Shown here: positions 17,269-25,901 of the stretch, piece after piece
Position numbering within the stretch: position 1 is the first letter of the stretch
Layout of the letters: every line of letters starts with the position of its first letter
Assembly: GCA_020639295.1 (NCBI GenBank)
Contig: JACKGY010000015.1
Coordinates: 1-54,329 of the forward strand
Length of the DNA: 54,329 nt
Direction: 5' to 3'
From: Planctomycetota bacterium
GTDB lineage: Bacteria; Planctomycetota; GCA-002687715; DRQF01
Position numbers and translations under genes: made by a program
The notes under the pieces: generated by a model
Told to the model about the DNA's origin: nothing
Database searches by the model: none
What the model saw: the letters and a program-made list of their open reading frames with translations, nothing else

Positions 17269-19851
17269 TCAGCCCTCGCGGATCGCCCGCGCGGTCGGCA
17301 TGCGCATGACCTTCACCATCGGGTAGATCGCCGCGAGCAGGCTGACCACGATGGCGCCGAGGGCGGCGAGCAGGGCCCGGGCGTTCAGGTTCACCAGCGG
17401 CAGGTCGAAGGCCGAGACGATCTGCAGGGCCTCGATCACCACCGGGTTGAGCAGGAGACCGAGCGCGGCGCCGAGCAGACCGCCGAGCAGGCCGATGGTC
17501 GCCGCCTCCACCAGCACCAGTCCCGCCATCTGCCGGCGGGTGCAGCCCAGCGACTTCAGGACGCCCAGCTCCTTCGCCCGTTCGAGCGCCGAGAGGAGCT
17601 GGCCGTTGAGCACGCCGAGTCCGCCGAGGGCCGCGGTCAGCAGGATGATGACGTCGAAGAGCACGAAGTCGCGGGCGACGTCGAGACGCGCGTCGGCGGC
17701 CACCTTGGCGCCGGGAATCACCAGCGGCGCTCGGGCCTCGTCTCCCGGCGGCGTCAGCGCGCGGCTCACCGCGGCGCCGAAGCTGGCCGCGTCGCGGCCG
17801 GGTTCGAAGACCAGCGCCAGGCGATCGGCCTTCGCGGTGTCGAGACAGAAGTCGCGGCGCATCGTCTCCTCGGTGGTGACCGCGTAGATGCGTTCGTCCG
17901 GATAGGGGAAGAAGCCGACCGCGTCGCTGATCGCCAGGACCTCGAAGGACTCCACCTGGCCGCGGCCGGTGCGGATGGCCTGGCGCGAGCCGACCGCGAG
18001 CTTCTGGTCGCGCGCGAGCCGGGTCGACACCACGAGTCCGCGACCGCCGAGGAAGCGATCGAGCCGCTCCGGATCGGCGAAGACCTTCGCCGCCAGCAGG
18101 GCCTTCTCGTCGACCCCGGTGAGCAGGAAGGGCACGTAGGCGCGCAGGTCGCCCTTCTCGTGGGCGATGAGGCCGGGGATGCCGGCGAGCGCGCGATCGA
18201 CCTCGGCGACCTCGCGGCCGTCGAGACCGCCGACGAAGAGCTTGGGGGCCACGGCCACCGCGGCCCAGCGATCGATCTCGGCCTCGAGGCTGGCGGTGAT
18301 GCCCTGGAGCGCGGTGTAGGCCGCCGCCACCATCGCCAGGACCGCGGCACCGACCGCGAGCCGGAGCGGCCGCCGCCCGATCTCGCGCGCGGCGACCAGC
18401 GCCCCGAGCGGGAAGACGCGGCCGAGCAGGCGCACGACGAGCGCGGCCAGGTGGCCGAGCAGGCCGGGGAGCAGGAGCGGCAGGCCGAGCAGGACCGCGA
18501 AGGCGGCGATGCCGACCCGGAGCACGGCCTGGATCGCTTCCTTCTGTTCGCCCACCACCGGGGCGATCTCGAGGAAGAGTAGCGGCAGCGCCACCGTGAC
18601 CAGGACGACCGCGAACAGTCGGAAGCCGAGGCCCGGACCCTGATCGAGATTGCGCTCGCCGCGGATGGCCCGCGCCACCTGGGCGCGGCGCATGCGCAGG
18701 AGCGGGTAGACCGAGCCGAGCAGGGCGATGCCGCAGCCGATCGCGGCCAGCGGCAGGATCGTGGCCCAGGGGATCTCGAAGACGTCGATGTGTCGACCCG
18801 CTCCCAGGGTGGTGATCCGCAGGGCGAGCAGGAGCCGGGCCAACCCGATGCCGCCCCCGAGTCCGAAGAGGCCGCCGCCGAGGGCCAGCACCAGGGCCTC
18901 GCCGAGGAAGAGCCCGGCCACCTGTCGGCGCGTGGCGCCGAGTGCCTGCAGGGTGGCGATCTCGCGCGAGCGTTCGACCAGGGCGATCGAGAGGACGTGG
19001 AAGATGACGTAGAGGCCGAGGCCGAGCGCCATCAGCCCGGCGAAGCGGACGCCGTTGCGGAAGGCGCGCTCGTCGGCGGCCTGGCCGATGAGCACGTCCT
19101 GGTTGAGCTCGAAGGAGAAGGCGTGGCCGAGGCTCGAGGTGAGGCGCTCGATGTCCACCTTCGGGTCCTTCTCGACCAGGTAGTCGACCCGGGCGAAGAG
19201 GTCGGCGAAGAGATCGCGGGCGTCGGCGATGTCGAGCAGGACGACGTCGCCGCCGGAGCGCCGCCCGAGCCGCTCGGGCGCGAGCACGCCGAGCACCCGG
19301 TAGCTGCGCCGTCGGTCCTCGAGCTGGTTCTCGGGCTCGACCAGCTTCATCTCGCCATCGACGCAGATCCTGCGCGCGCCGCGCTTCGGACGGGTGAGGG
19401 TGATCGCGTCGCCGGGGCCGAGGCCGCGGCTCTCGGCGAGCGCGGCGCCGATCAGCACGCCGCCGGGCGCGAGGCCCCGGCCGGCGAGCACGCGGTAGAG
19501 CGCGGGCGCGTCGACCGCGCTCGACTCGATGCCGATCAGTCGGACCCGTGCTGGCCGATCCTCGGCGGCGTCGATCAGGTCGGCCTCGTTCTGGAAGAAG
19601 GCGGCGACCCCGGCGACGCCGGGAATCGCGGCGAGCTCGGCGCGCGGATCGGTGATGCCGCCCTCCGGGCTGACCCGCAGGTCGGCCTGCCAGTCGGGAT
19701 CGCCCGGCCCCTTCAGCCCGAGCAGGGTGTTGTGGTCGAGCGTGAAGATGCCGACCACGATGGCGATGCCCATGGCGATGCCGAGGATGGAGAAGAGCGT
19801 CCGGCCCGGCCGGGCCAGGAGGCTCCTCAGCGCGACGGTGCGAAGATGCAT
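17269..19851 (-). CDS. FtsX-family ABC transporter permease
   Basis: An 860-residue membrane protein with two FtsX-type permease halves. The N-terminus shows the typical RSLLARPGRTLFSILGIAMG entry helix. Periplasmic domains follow (about 45-250 and 490-740), with transmembrane bundles around 265-480 (each marked by RSREIATLQALGATRRQV-type cytoplasmic loops) and 745-860 (ERAKELGVLKSLGCTRRQMAG). This two-half form of about 850 residues is common for lipoprotein or macrolide-type exporters with an accessory ATPase. Its start overlaps the stop of the ATPase gene (TGATG), so the two form one unit. The cargo is unknown; lipoprotein or lipid release is the leading guess. Confidence 0.9.
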   Translation of the reverse strand: MHLRTVALRSLLARPGRTLFSILGIAMGIAIVVGIFTLDHNTLLGLKGPGDPDWQADLRVSPEGGITDPRAELAAIPGVAGVAAFFQNEADLIDAAEDRPARVRLIGIESSAVDAPALYRVLAGRGLAPGGVLIGAALAESRGLGPGDAITLTRPKRGARRICVDGEMKLVEPENQLEDRRRSYRVLGVLAPERLGRRSGGDVVLLDIADARDLFADLFARVDYLVEKDPKVDIERLTSSLGHAFSFELNQDVLIGQAADERAFRNGVRFAGLMALGLGLYVIFHVLSIALVERSREIATLQALGATRRQVAGLFLGEALVLALGGGLFGLGGGIGLARLLLALRITTLGAGRHIDVFEIPWATILPLAAIGCGIALLGSVYPLLRMRRAQVARAIRGERNLDQGPGLGFRLFAVVLVTVALPLLFLEIAPVVGEQKEAIQAVLRVGIAAFAVLLGLPLLLPGLLGHLAALVVRLLGRVFPLGALVAAREIGRRPLRLAVGAAVLAMVAAAYTALQGITASLEAEIDRWAAVAVAPKLFVGGLDGREVAEVDRALAGIPGLIAHEKGDLRAYVPFLLTGVDEKALLAAKVFADPERLDRFLGGRGLVVSTRLARDQKLAVGSRQAIRTGRGQVESFEVLAISDAVGFFPYPDERIYAVTTEETMRRDFCLDTAKADRLALVFEPGRDAASFGAAVSRALTPPGDEARAPLVIPGAKVAADARLDVARDFVLFDVIILLTAALGGLGVLNGQLLSALERAKELGVLKSLGCTRRQMAGLVLVEAATIGLLGGLLGAALGLLLNPVVIEALQIVSAFDLPLVNLNARALLAALGAIVVSLLAAIYPMVKVMRMPTARAIREG

Positions 19852-20594
19852 CAGATGGCGAGCTCCGCCAGGCTTCGGTGGATCCGCTCGACCTCGAGCC
19901 CGGGGCCGCGCAGCTCGTGGTCCGGGTCGAGGCGTCCGTCCACCAGGAAGAGCACGCGATCGGAGAAGGCGGCGTCGCGCGGGTTGTGGGTGACCAGGAG
20001 GATGCTCTTGCCGTCCTCGTCGCGCAGCCGGCGCAGGCTCTGCATCACCTCGAGCCCCGATTGCTGCGACAGGTTGCCGGTCGGCTCGTCGCAGAGCAGG
20101 AGTCCCTGGCCGCCGGCGAGCGCCCGGGCGATCGAGGCGCGCTGCATCTCGCCGCCCGAGAGCGCGCTGGGCAGCGCGTCGGCGCGATGGCCGAGGCCGA
20201 AGCGTTCGATCAGGCCGTCGATCCGCGCCCGCTGCTCGCCGGCCGGCCGGCCCGCGATCGCCAGCGGCAGGGCGACGTTCTCGCGCAGGCTGAGCGCCGG
20301 CATCAGGTTGAAGAACTGGAAGACCTGGGCGATGCGCTCGCGGCGCAGGATGGCGCGGCCGTCCTCGCCGAGCCGGTCCATCGCCTTGCCCTCGATCAGG
20401 ATCGTGCCCTCGTCGGGCAGGTCGAGACCCGCGAGCAGGTGCAGCAGCGTGGTCTTGCCCGAACCGCTCGGTCCCATGATGCAGAGGAACTCGCCGCTCG
20501 CCAGCTCGAAGCTCAGCTCGTTCAGGATCGCCTTCTCGCCACCGGCCTGCTTCAATCGCCGGCCGAGCTTCCGCACCTCGATCACGCTGCTCAT
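19851..20594 (-). CDS. LolD/MacB-type ABC transporter ATPase
   Basis: A 247-residue ABC ATPase. Walker A is GPSGSGKTTLL (about 40-50), the Q-loop segment IAQVFQFFNLMPALS, the signature LSGGEMQRASIARAL (about 145-159), Walker B LLLCDEPTGNL and the H-loop LVTHNPRDA. Sequence and partner place it in the LolD/MacB/FtsE group that drives FtsX-type permeases from the cytoplasm without transporting through its own membrane domain. It is transcribed divergently from the CRISPR operon. Confidence 0.94.
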   Translation of the reverse strand: MSSVIEVRKLGRRLKQAGGEKAILNELSFELASGEFLCIMGPSGSGKTTLLHLLAGLDLPDEGTILIEGKAMDRLGEDGRAILRRERIAQVFQFFNLMPALSLRENVALPLAIAGRPAGEQRARIDGLIERFGLGHRADALPSALSGGEMQRASIARALAGGQGLLLCDEPTGNLSQQSGLEVMQSLRRLRDEDGKSILLVTHNPRDAAFSDRVLFLVDGRLDPDHELRGPGLEVERIHRSLAELAI

Positions 20595-20931
20595 GTCCGC
20601 CTCCGGGTCGCTCCAGGGATCGAGACTTTATGTCGCAAAGAACTCACCGTCCAGAAAGTTCTCACGACTTTCCGGTGAAGACCGGACCCGACGCGACGAA
20701 TGTTCGAACCGTGACCGGAAGCCCGAGAACAAGAGCCGAACAAGCAGTCGAGACCGAGTCGCGCCCGCGAAACTCCCGGCAGGGGACCGGCCCGAAACGC
20801 GCTGGACAAGGTGTCCGGCAGGACTATCCTCTTCTTTCCCGGCGTGGATCAGCGGCACACGTCGCAACCGTTCTCGACTCCCGTCAGCGACGGTTCCTGC
20901 CGGCAGAGGCTCGACCAAGAGAGGACGTCAC
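20595..20931. promoter_or_regulatory. Divergent region with candidate cas operon promoter
   Basis: There is no gene in 337 bp. A candidate plus-strand promoter is TGGACA at 20803-20808, 16 bp, TATCCT at 20825-20830. This predicts a leader of about 95 nt before cas10. The -35 overlaps the short inverted repeat GGACAAGGTGTCC (20804-20816), a possible operator. GAGAGG at about 20919-20925 is the likely ribosome site for the cas10 GTG. On the other side, the ABC gene start at 20594 has GGAGGC-type spacing upstream. Confidence 0.4.
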
Positions 20932-22845
20932 GTGAGCGATGTTGACGACGACCCGGCAGCGGCTGGTGGTTCGGCTCCCTCATGCCCCCGCGAAGAGACC
21001 GGCTCCCCGGCTCCACAAGCGGCCTGCTACTGGGCCTTCACCGTCGTTCCGGTTCAGGAGTGGATCGAGGCCGCGCGCCGTTCGCGCGATCTTCGCGCCG
21101 GCTCGGTCTTCCTCTCCTGGATCATGGAGCGCGCCCTCGCGGCTCTGCGCGATCGGGCCCAGGCCCTAGGCAAGAGACTCGAGATCCTCCTGCCGAAGCT
21201 CGATGACCTGCCGACTCACGGCTTCGACACGGCCTTCGCCGGCAGCTACTCGATGCCCAATCGCGCCGCCGGCAGGATCGTCGGCTGCAGCCTCGACCAG
21301 GCGGAAGAGGCCCTTCGACAGGCCGAGTCGGCCGTCGAGTCGTCCTGGACCGAGCTTCGGTCGTCGGTCGTGAACGGTCTGGCTGCGGACGTCCGGGCCC
21401 GGCTGCGCATGGTCAAGAAGGCCCTGACCTCGGCTCAATCGCCGGTCAGTAGCCTCTGGTGCCTGCAACTCGCGGAGGTCGAGGCGACCGAAGGACTCGC
21501 GGCGGTCGACACCCTGATGGGGGCCCTCAAGCGCGACCGGCCTCGCCTCGCGTTCCCACCGGGCCAGCCCTGGACGAAGTGCTCGCTCTGCGGCCTTCGG
21601 GAAGCGATCGGTCCCGAGGTCGACGCCGACCAGAGCCCGGGGAAGCGCTGGAATGTCTGGCGCGCCGTCGCGCACGCGCTGGACTCCGACCGCAAACTGC
21701 TCGATTCCCTCCGCATCGAGGCCGGCGACCGCCTGTGCCCGACCTGTCTCGTGAAGCGTCGCGCGGGCTACCTGTCCGGCGGTCGATTCCCCTCGACCGG
21801 AGCGATCGCGGCCGCGGACTGGTTGCAGGAGGCGCGGTCTCTTTCTCCAGGCGCGTGCGGGAGACTCGAGAAGGCGGCCGAGGCGATCGACAGGACCGAT
21901 CCGGAGCTGCTCTTCTACACCCGCGGCAGGCCGACACCTTCCACCTCGTCTCCGCCTCGACCCTCGGACGCGGCTCTCGACCGGGAACTCCGGAGCGCGG
22001 CGGTCGCCCTCGCCGCCGACCTGGAGCGGAGCGGCCTCACCGGCGAGCCCTCGACCGTCCTCGCGGTCCTGACCTTCGATGGCGATAGTCTTGGCGAAAG
22101 GAGCCGAGAGCACCTCGCCGCCATCCCGAATGGCAAGGACGTCGCCGAGAGGCTGCAGGTGGTCATTCGCGGCTGCCTCGGTCGCAGCTTCTACCTGGGT
22201 GGCGACGAGGGCCTCATCCTCTGCCCGGCGTCGACCGCTCTGGCGCTGGCCCGGGCCATCCGCGAGTCGTGGCGCGAGTCCTGGGGCGCCGTGACCACCG
22301 TATCGGCCGGCATCGCCCTGGTCGACCACCAGCAACCGCTGTCGATCGGGCTGGCGGAGGCCCGCCATGCCATCGCCGAGGCCAAGGCCTTCCGCCGCCG
22401 GCGCAGTCGGTCGAAGGACGCCCTGTCCGTCCGGCTGAAGACCGCCTCGGGCGCCAGCTTCGGGATCACCGACGGCTGGGACGGTTGCTGGCCGCTGGTC
22501 GAGGCGCTCCGTCGCCAGCTCGTCGCCGGCCGACTCTCCTCGGGCTGGGTCTACGGCGCCGAAAAGGCCGCCGCGACGATCCTGGAGCAGCTCCCGAATG
22601 ACTCCAATCGTGCCCTCGAGCTGATCAGGGCCACCTGGATCCGCAAGCTGCGCCGACAGTGCGATGAAGCCGTGGTCGAGGGCCTCGCCGACGACATCGA
22701 CGGACTCTGGACGACGGGCTGCCCCGACATGCTCGCGACCGCCATCGCTTTCCCGCGGCTTGCGGCCTTCATGGCCCGGCATGCCGTCGATCGGCGCATC
22801 CCGGCCACGACCGCGGCTCATGAGACGAAGGGAGAGTCGGCATGA
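20932..22845 (+). CDS. cas10: Cas10/Cmr2, HD-less, with GGDE cyclase motif
   Basis: The 637-residue large subunit of a type III-B (Cmr) effector. The N-terminal Palm-1 entry motif VVPVQEWIEAARRSRDLRAG (about 36-55) is the classic Cmr2 signature. A zinc finger is formed by Cys217/Cys220 and Cys269/Cys272. The catalytic Palm shows FDGDS with Asp383/Asp385 and GGDE at 423-426, where most Cas10 have GGDD. No N-terminal HD nuclease domain is present: the protein is roughly 200 residues shorter than HD-bearing Cmr2, so DNase activity is not expected. Cyclic-oligoadenylate synthesis remains plausible because acidic residues are kept, and a CARF gene is nearby. The GTG start at 20932 has a ribosome site. 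cmr3 overlaps its stop (ATGA). Confidence 0.92.
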   Translation: MSDVDDDPAAAGGSAPSCPREETGSPAPQAACYWAFTVVPVQEWIEAARRSRDLRAGSVFLSWIMERALAALRDRAQALGKRLEILLPKLDDLPTHGFDTAFAGSYSMPNRAAGRIVGCSLDQAEEALRQAESAVESSWTELRSSVVNGLAADVRARLRMVKKALTSAQSPVSSLWCLQLAEVEATEGLAAVDTLMGALKRDRPRLAFPPGQPWTKCSLCGLREAIGPEVDADQSPGKRWNVWRAVAHALDSDRKLLDSLRIEAGDRLCPTCLVKRRAGYLSGGRFPSTGAIAAADWLQEARSLSPGACGRLEKAAEAIDRTDPELLFYTRGRPTPSTSSPPRPSDAALDRELRSAAVALAADLERSGLTGEPSTVLAVLTFDGDSLGERSREHLAAIPNGKDVAERLQVVIRGCLGRSFYLGGDEGLILCPASTALALARAIRESWRESWGAVTTVSAGIALVDHQQPLSIGLAEARHAIAEAKAFRRRRSRSKDALSVRLKTASGASFGITDGWDGCWPLVEALRRQLVAGRLSSGWVYGAEKAAATILEQLPNDSNRALELIRATWIRKLRRQCDEAVVEGLADDIDGLWTTGCPDMLATAIAFPRLAAFMARHAVDRRIPATTAAHETKGESA

Positions 22846-23966
22846 CCGCGAAACCCCAAGACATCTGCTTCGACCTGAAACTCGTCGAGCCCCTCCTCTT
22901 CGGCGACAACCGCGCCGGCAATCTGTCGACCGCACTCGAAGGGGCGGCGCAGGACCTGTCCCCGCTCACGATCTTCGGCTGCGTCGGCAAGAGCCTCCTC
23001 GACGCAGAGTGCGACGACGCCCTCGGGGAGGTGGTCTCGGACATCATGTCTCCTCCGGAGGGGGCCACGACCGCCGAATTGCTGGCCCACTGGTACCAGG
23101 ACCCTCGAGGCCAGGACCTGCTGCCCCGGCCGCTCAACCTCCCCTGTCGTCGGAGCGGTTCCTCGATCCGGATCGACCCTGGCTCCTACCTGTTGCCCGA
23201 CCAACTGCGCAGGGAGCAGATCCGTGTCTCGACCGGGGCTACCCACATCATGAATCGCACCGAGATCCGAGATGAGGTCGACCACGGTGATCTCCTGGTC
23301 GACCGGACCGTCCTCGAGAACTACCTGACTGCGCGACCGCAGCACTCGGACCAGGAGCTGGTCCGGGAATCGGACCTGCTGCGCGCCGAGTCCCGTGTCG
23401 GTCTGCGGATGGACAACGACCGCAACCGCCCGCAGGACGGCATGCTCTTCAACCGCCCATACCGCCGACCCCGGCTCTCGGGCGACGGCGCGGTCGGTCT
23501 CCGGGTGCTGATGCGGCTGCGCGCCCCCGTCGATCTGCCGACCGAACGAACTGCCTTCCTGGGTGGCGATCGACGTCGCGTCCGTCTGCGAACGGATGGG
23601 GCGAAGGTGCCCCTCGCCGATCTTCGCGACGCGGTCGTCGCTGCCGAGCTCGGGAAGACCCGGGGCTTCCTCGCCTATCTGCTGACCCCCTCGCTGGCCT
23701 GCGAGCCGCCCGAGATCGAGGGCCGCCTCCCCGTTGCCTGCGTGCGGGGCCGGGCCGCGCGGATCAGCGGCTGGAACACCCGGGGCTGGCCCCGACCGCT
23801 CGAGACCCTGGTGCCGCGCGGCTCGGTCTTCTTCTACGCCTGGGGCGAGATGCGGCCGAGCCCCGAGGACTGGCAGGAACTCGTCGGTCGCCACTGGTTG
23901 ACTTCCGTCTCGCCGCGCGGCGGGGCCGCCGGCTTCGGCCGCATCTTGCTGGGGCTCTGGTCATGA
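22842..23966 (+). CDS. cmr3: Cmr3 RAMP subunit
   Basis: A 374-residue Cmr3, which caps the crRNA 5' tag and docks on Cas10. It has the family opening LKLVEPLLFGDNRAGN (about 12-27), followed by the DLSPLTIFGCVGKSLL segment (about 47-62) where Cmr3 proteins have a PSP.T..GA..-type motif. The central RVGLRMDNDRNRPQDGMLFN segment (about 187-206) matches the conserved region upstream of LY/LR strands. Starts and stops overlap both neighbours by 4 bases. Length is normal for the family. Confidence 0.88.
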   Translation: MTAKPQDICFDLKLVEPLLFGDNRAGNLSTALEGAAQDLSPLTIFGCVGKSLLDAECDDALGEVVSDIMSPPEGATTAELLAHWYQDPRGQDLLPRPLNLPCRRSGSSIRIDPGSYLLPDQLRREQIRVSTGATHIMNRTEIRDEVDHGDLLVDRTVLENYLTARPQHSDQELVRESDLLRAESRVGLRMDNDRNRPQDGMLFNRPYRRPRLSGDGAVGLRVLMRLRAPVDLPTERTAFLGGDRRRVRLRTDGAKVPLADLRDAVVAAELGKTRGFLAYLLTPSLACEPPEIEGRLPVACVRGRAARISGWNTRGWPRPLETLVPRGSVFFYAWGEMRPSPEDWQELVGRHWLTSVSPRGGAAGFGRILLGLWS

Positions 23967-25090
23967 CCCTGAACATCAAACCCGGAGAGACCCTGCTCGA
24001 ACTGAGCACCGTGACGCCCCTGAACGTGGCGACCGGCGACGGAGACGAGGTCGACCGCCTCCTCGTCCGAGACTCCTGGACCGGGCTTCCCTTCATTCCG
24101 GACTCCGCTCTGAAGGGCGTCATCGCCGCGGCCCAGAGGACCGAGGCAATGGGCACGGAAGACGGCGTGGGCGTCAAAGACTGGAGTCAGGGTAGGCCCT
24201 CGACCCTGGTCTTCGGCGAGGCGCGCCTGCTGTCTTTCCCGTATCGACTCCGCGGGGGTGAATTCGCTGACGTCGTCCCGGCTTCGACCCTCGGTCTGCT
24301 CGTCCGATTGGGACATGCCACCGGCTGTCCCGCGATCGACGCCCGGGCGCTGCTATCGCGCGAGATCGATCCCGCCGATCTGCACACTTCGTCGCTGCGC
24401 GCACCCGCGGAGGCCCTGGCCTCTCTCCCGGGAGGACTCCGCCAGGATCGCCCCCTGGCCGTGGCCGGCGACGCCCTTGCGGTCGACCTCCTGGCCGCCT
24501 CGGTCATGGACATCCAGTCCACCGCCCTCGATCCTGATCGTCGCGCCGCCACGGGCAGCCTTCGCAGCCTGGAGGTCTGCCCAGCCGGAAGTCGCTTCCT
24601 GAGCTGGGTCTCGAGCCTCGGCAAGGGCGACGTTTCGCTCCCGGTGACCCGGATCCAGATCGGCGGCATGGAGAGCGTCGGGATCGGCTTCGCGACGCTG
24701 CGACTCTTCACGGCTGGTTCCGCGAGCGGGGCAGAGCGTGCGACCGGGAGCTGGTTGCCAACACCGATCGCCGAAACCGAGATCGCCGAGGCCACCAGGA
24801 GACTTCATCCTGACGACCGGAAGAAGCTGCTGAAACCGATCCGCGATCTCCATCGGACCTGGCGGCGACAGGGCATCGAGGCGGCGCTCGTCGGCTTCGA
24901 TGGGAACCTCGCCGGACTCGAGCGTGAACTTCACGGAGGCGCGAAAGCGGTGATGTCCGTGAAGGAGCTGCTCCTGGGGTCGGACGCGACGCGTGTGCTC
25001 GAGGCCATCATCGAAGGCAAGGGCCGGCTCGACCCGATAGCCCTGGCCGCGAACGTCGACAAGGCCATTCAGTGGCTCGAAACCTGGTAG
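23963..25090 (+). CDS. Cmr4/Csm3-like RAMP, additional subunit
   Basis: A 375-residue RAMP-superfamily protein. It begins with a first strand and loop typical of Cmr4/Csm3 backbone subunits: LSTVTPLNVATGDGDEVDRL followed by GLPFIPDSALKGVI (about 43-56). Asp31 occupies the position of the target-RNA-cleaving Asp of this family. The VFGEARLLSFPYRL region also fits Cmr4. A canonical Cmr4 is encoded separately at 27040, so this is a second Cmr4-family gene, about 80 residues longer and with a divergent C-terminal half. It could be an extra backbone segment, a divergent Cmr6-like cap or a subunit specialised for one position. It overlaps cmr3 by 4 bases. Confidence 0.75.
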   Translation: MTLNIKPGETLLELSTVTPLNVATGDGDEVDRLLVRDSWTGLPFIPDSALKGVIAAAQRTEAMGTEDGVGVKDWSQGRPSTLVFGEARLLSFPYRLRGGEFADVVPASTLGLLVRLGHATGCPAIDARALLSREIDPADLHTSSLRAPAEALASLPGGLRQDRPLAVAGDALAVDLLAASVMDIQSTALDPDRRAATGSLRSLEVCPAGSRFLSWVSSLGKGDVSLPVTRIQIGGMESVGIGFATLRLFTAGSASGAERATGSWLPTPIAETEIAEATRRLHPDDRKKLLKPIRDLHRTWRRQGIEAALVGFDGNLAGLERELHGGAKAVMSVKELLLGSDATRVLEAIIEGKGRLDPIALAANVDKAIQWLETW

Positions 25091-25098
25091 GAGAAACC

Positions 25099-25818
25099 AT
25101 GACGAACCTCATCGTGACCGTCGGGACCTCGCTGTTCGAATCGGCGAGCTGGTCGAAGGGACTGACGACGAGCATCCCGGCCTATGAAGACTGGCTCAAG
25201 CCCGAATGTTTGGACGATCCGACTGGGCGAGCGAAGGGACCCCATGCGGCGACCATTCGCAAGGAGTTGCTGGCACTCCTCTCGAACGACGCCGACGCGA
25301 TCGAGCTCACGAAACTCTGGGCGGATCCCAAGGACAACTCCGCGCATCCGAAACGCTACAGCGCCGAGGTCTGCACCATGATGCGGCTCGCGGCCGCCGA
25401 AGAGAAGACCTTCGGTGACTGGCTCCGAGCCTACGAGTCGATCCGCTTCGTGGCGCCCCGCAATGACGGGAACGAGAGCCGGATCGCCGCCGACTTCCTG
25501 AAGCAGGTTCTGCAGAAGACCGGGGCCAGGATCGACAGCCACCTGTTGGTCGCCGACGACGTGACCGAGGCCGGGGCCGACTTCCACGCTCACCTGCGGG
25601 CGTGCCAAGGCGCCACCGACGTGATCGTCTCCGGTGGCTACAAGATCTACGCCACCATGGCCGGGCGCTGGCTCGGATCCTGCGGGAACACGGTTCCGTG
25701 CGGCCCGGACCGTAGGGTGCTCTACCTCCACGAGGGATCCGAGCATGTCATCATCGAGCAGGCGCAAGCGGTTACCAACACCGCTCGGCCGACCAGGGTG
25801 AAGCTCTCAGGGCAGTGA
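25099..25818 (+). CDS. Stand-alone CARF-domain protein (APE2256/Csm6-N-like)
   Basis: A 239-residue Rossmann-type CARF protein. The first strand is LIVTVGTSLFESASW (about 4-18), typical of the APE2256/Csm6/Csx1 CARF group. The late motif VIVSGGYKIYATMAGRWLG (about 185-203) and the VLYLHEGSEHVI strand form the rest of the ligand pocket. No HEPN, PD-(D/E)xK or other effector domain follows, so it is a sensor or a ring-nuclease-like (Crn1-type) protein that binds or degrades cyclic oligoadenylate. ATG 25099 is chosen over an upstream in-frame ATG because the ribosome site TAGGAGA ends 4 nt before it. The membrane protein encoded next is a plausible output partner (inference). Confidence 0.85.
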   Translation: MTNLIVTVGTSLFESASWSKGLTTSIPAYEDWLKPECLDDPTGRAKGPHAATIRKELLALLSNDADAIELTKLWADPKDNSAHPKRYSAEVCTMMRLAAAEEKTFGDWLRAYESIRFVAPRNDGNESRIAADFLKQVLQKTGARIDSHLLVADDVTEAGADFHAHLRACQGATDVIVSGGYKIYATMAGRWLGSCGNTVPCGPDRRVLYLHEGSEHVIIEQAQAVTNTARPTRVKLSGQ

Positions 25819-25901
25819 CTTGCGTGAGAGGGACTGCCGCCTGCGGTGCGCGCCAGCACGAGAAGAAGTTCGTCGGGAGTTCGATCGGCTTAGGAGTCTG
25901 A

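Noticed and set aside
18790..20931. In-frame upstream extension of cas10, giving a 1351-codon frame
   Set aside because: The extension runs antisense to the ABC transporter genes. The GTG at 20932 with a ribosome site gives a normal Cas10 start.
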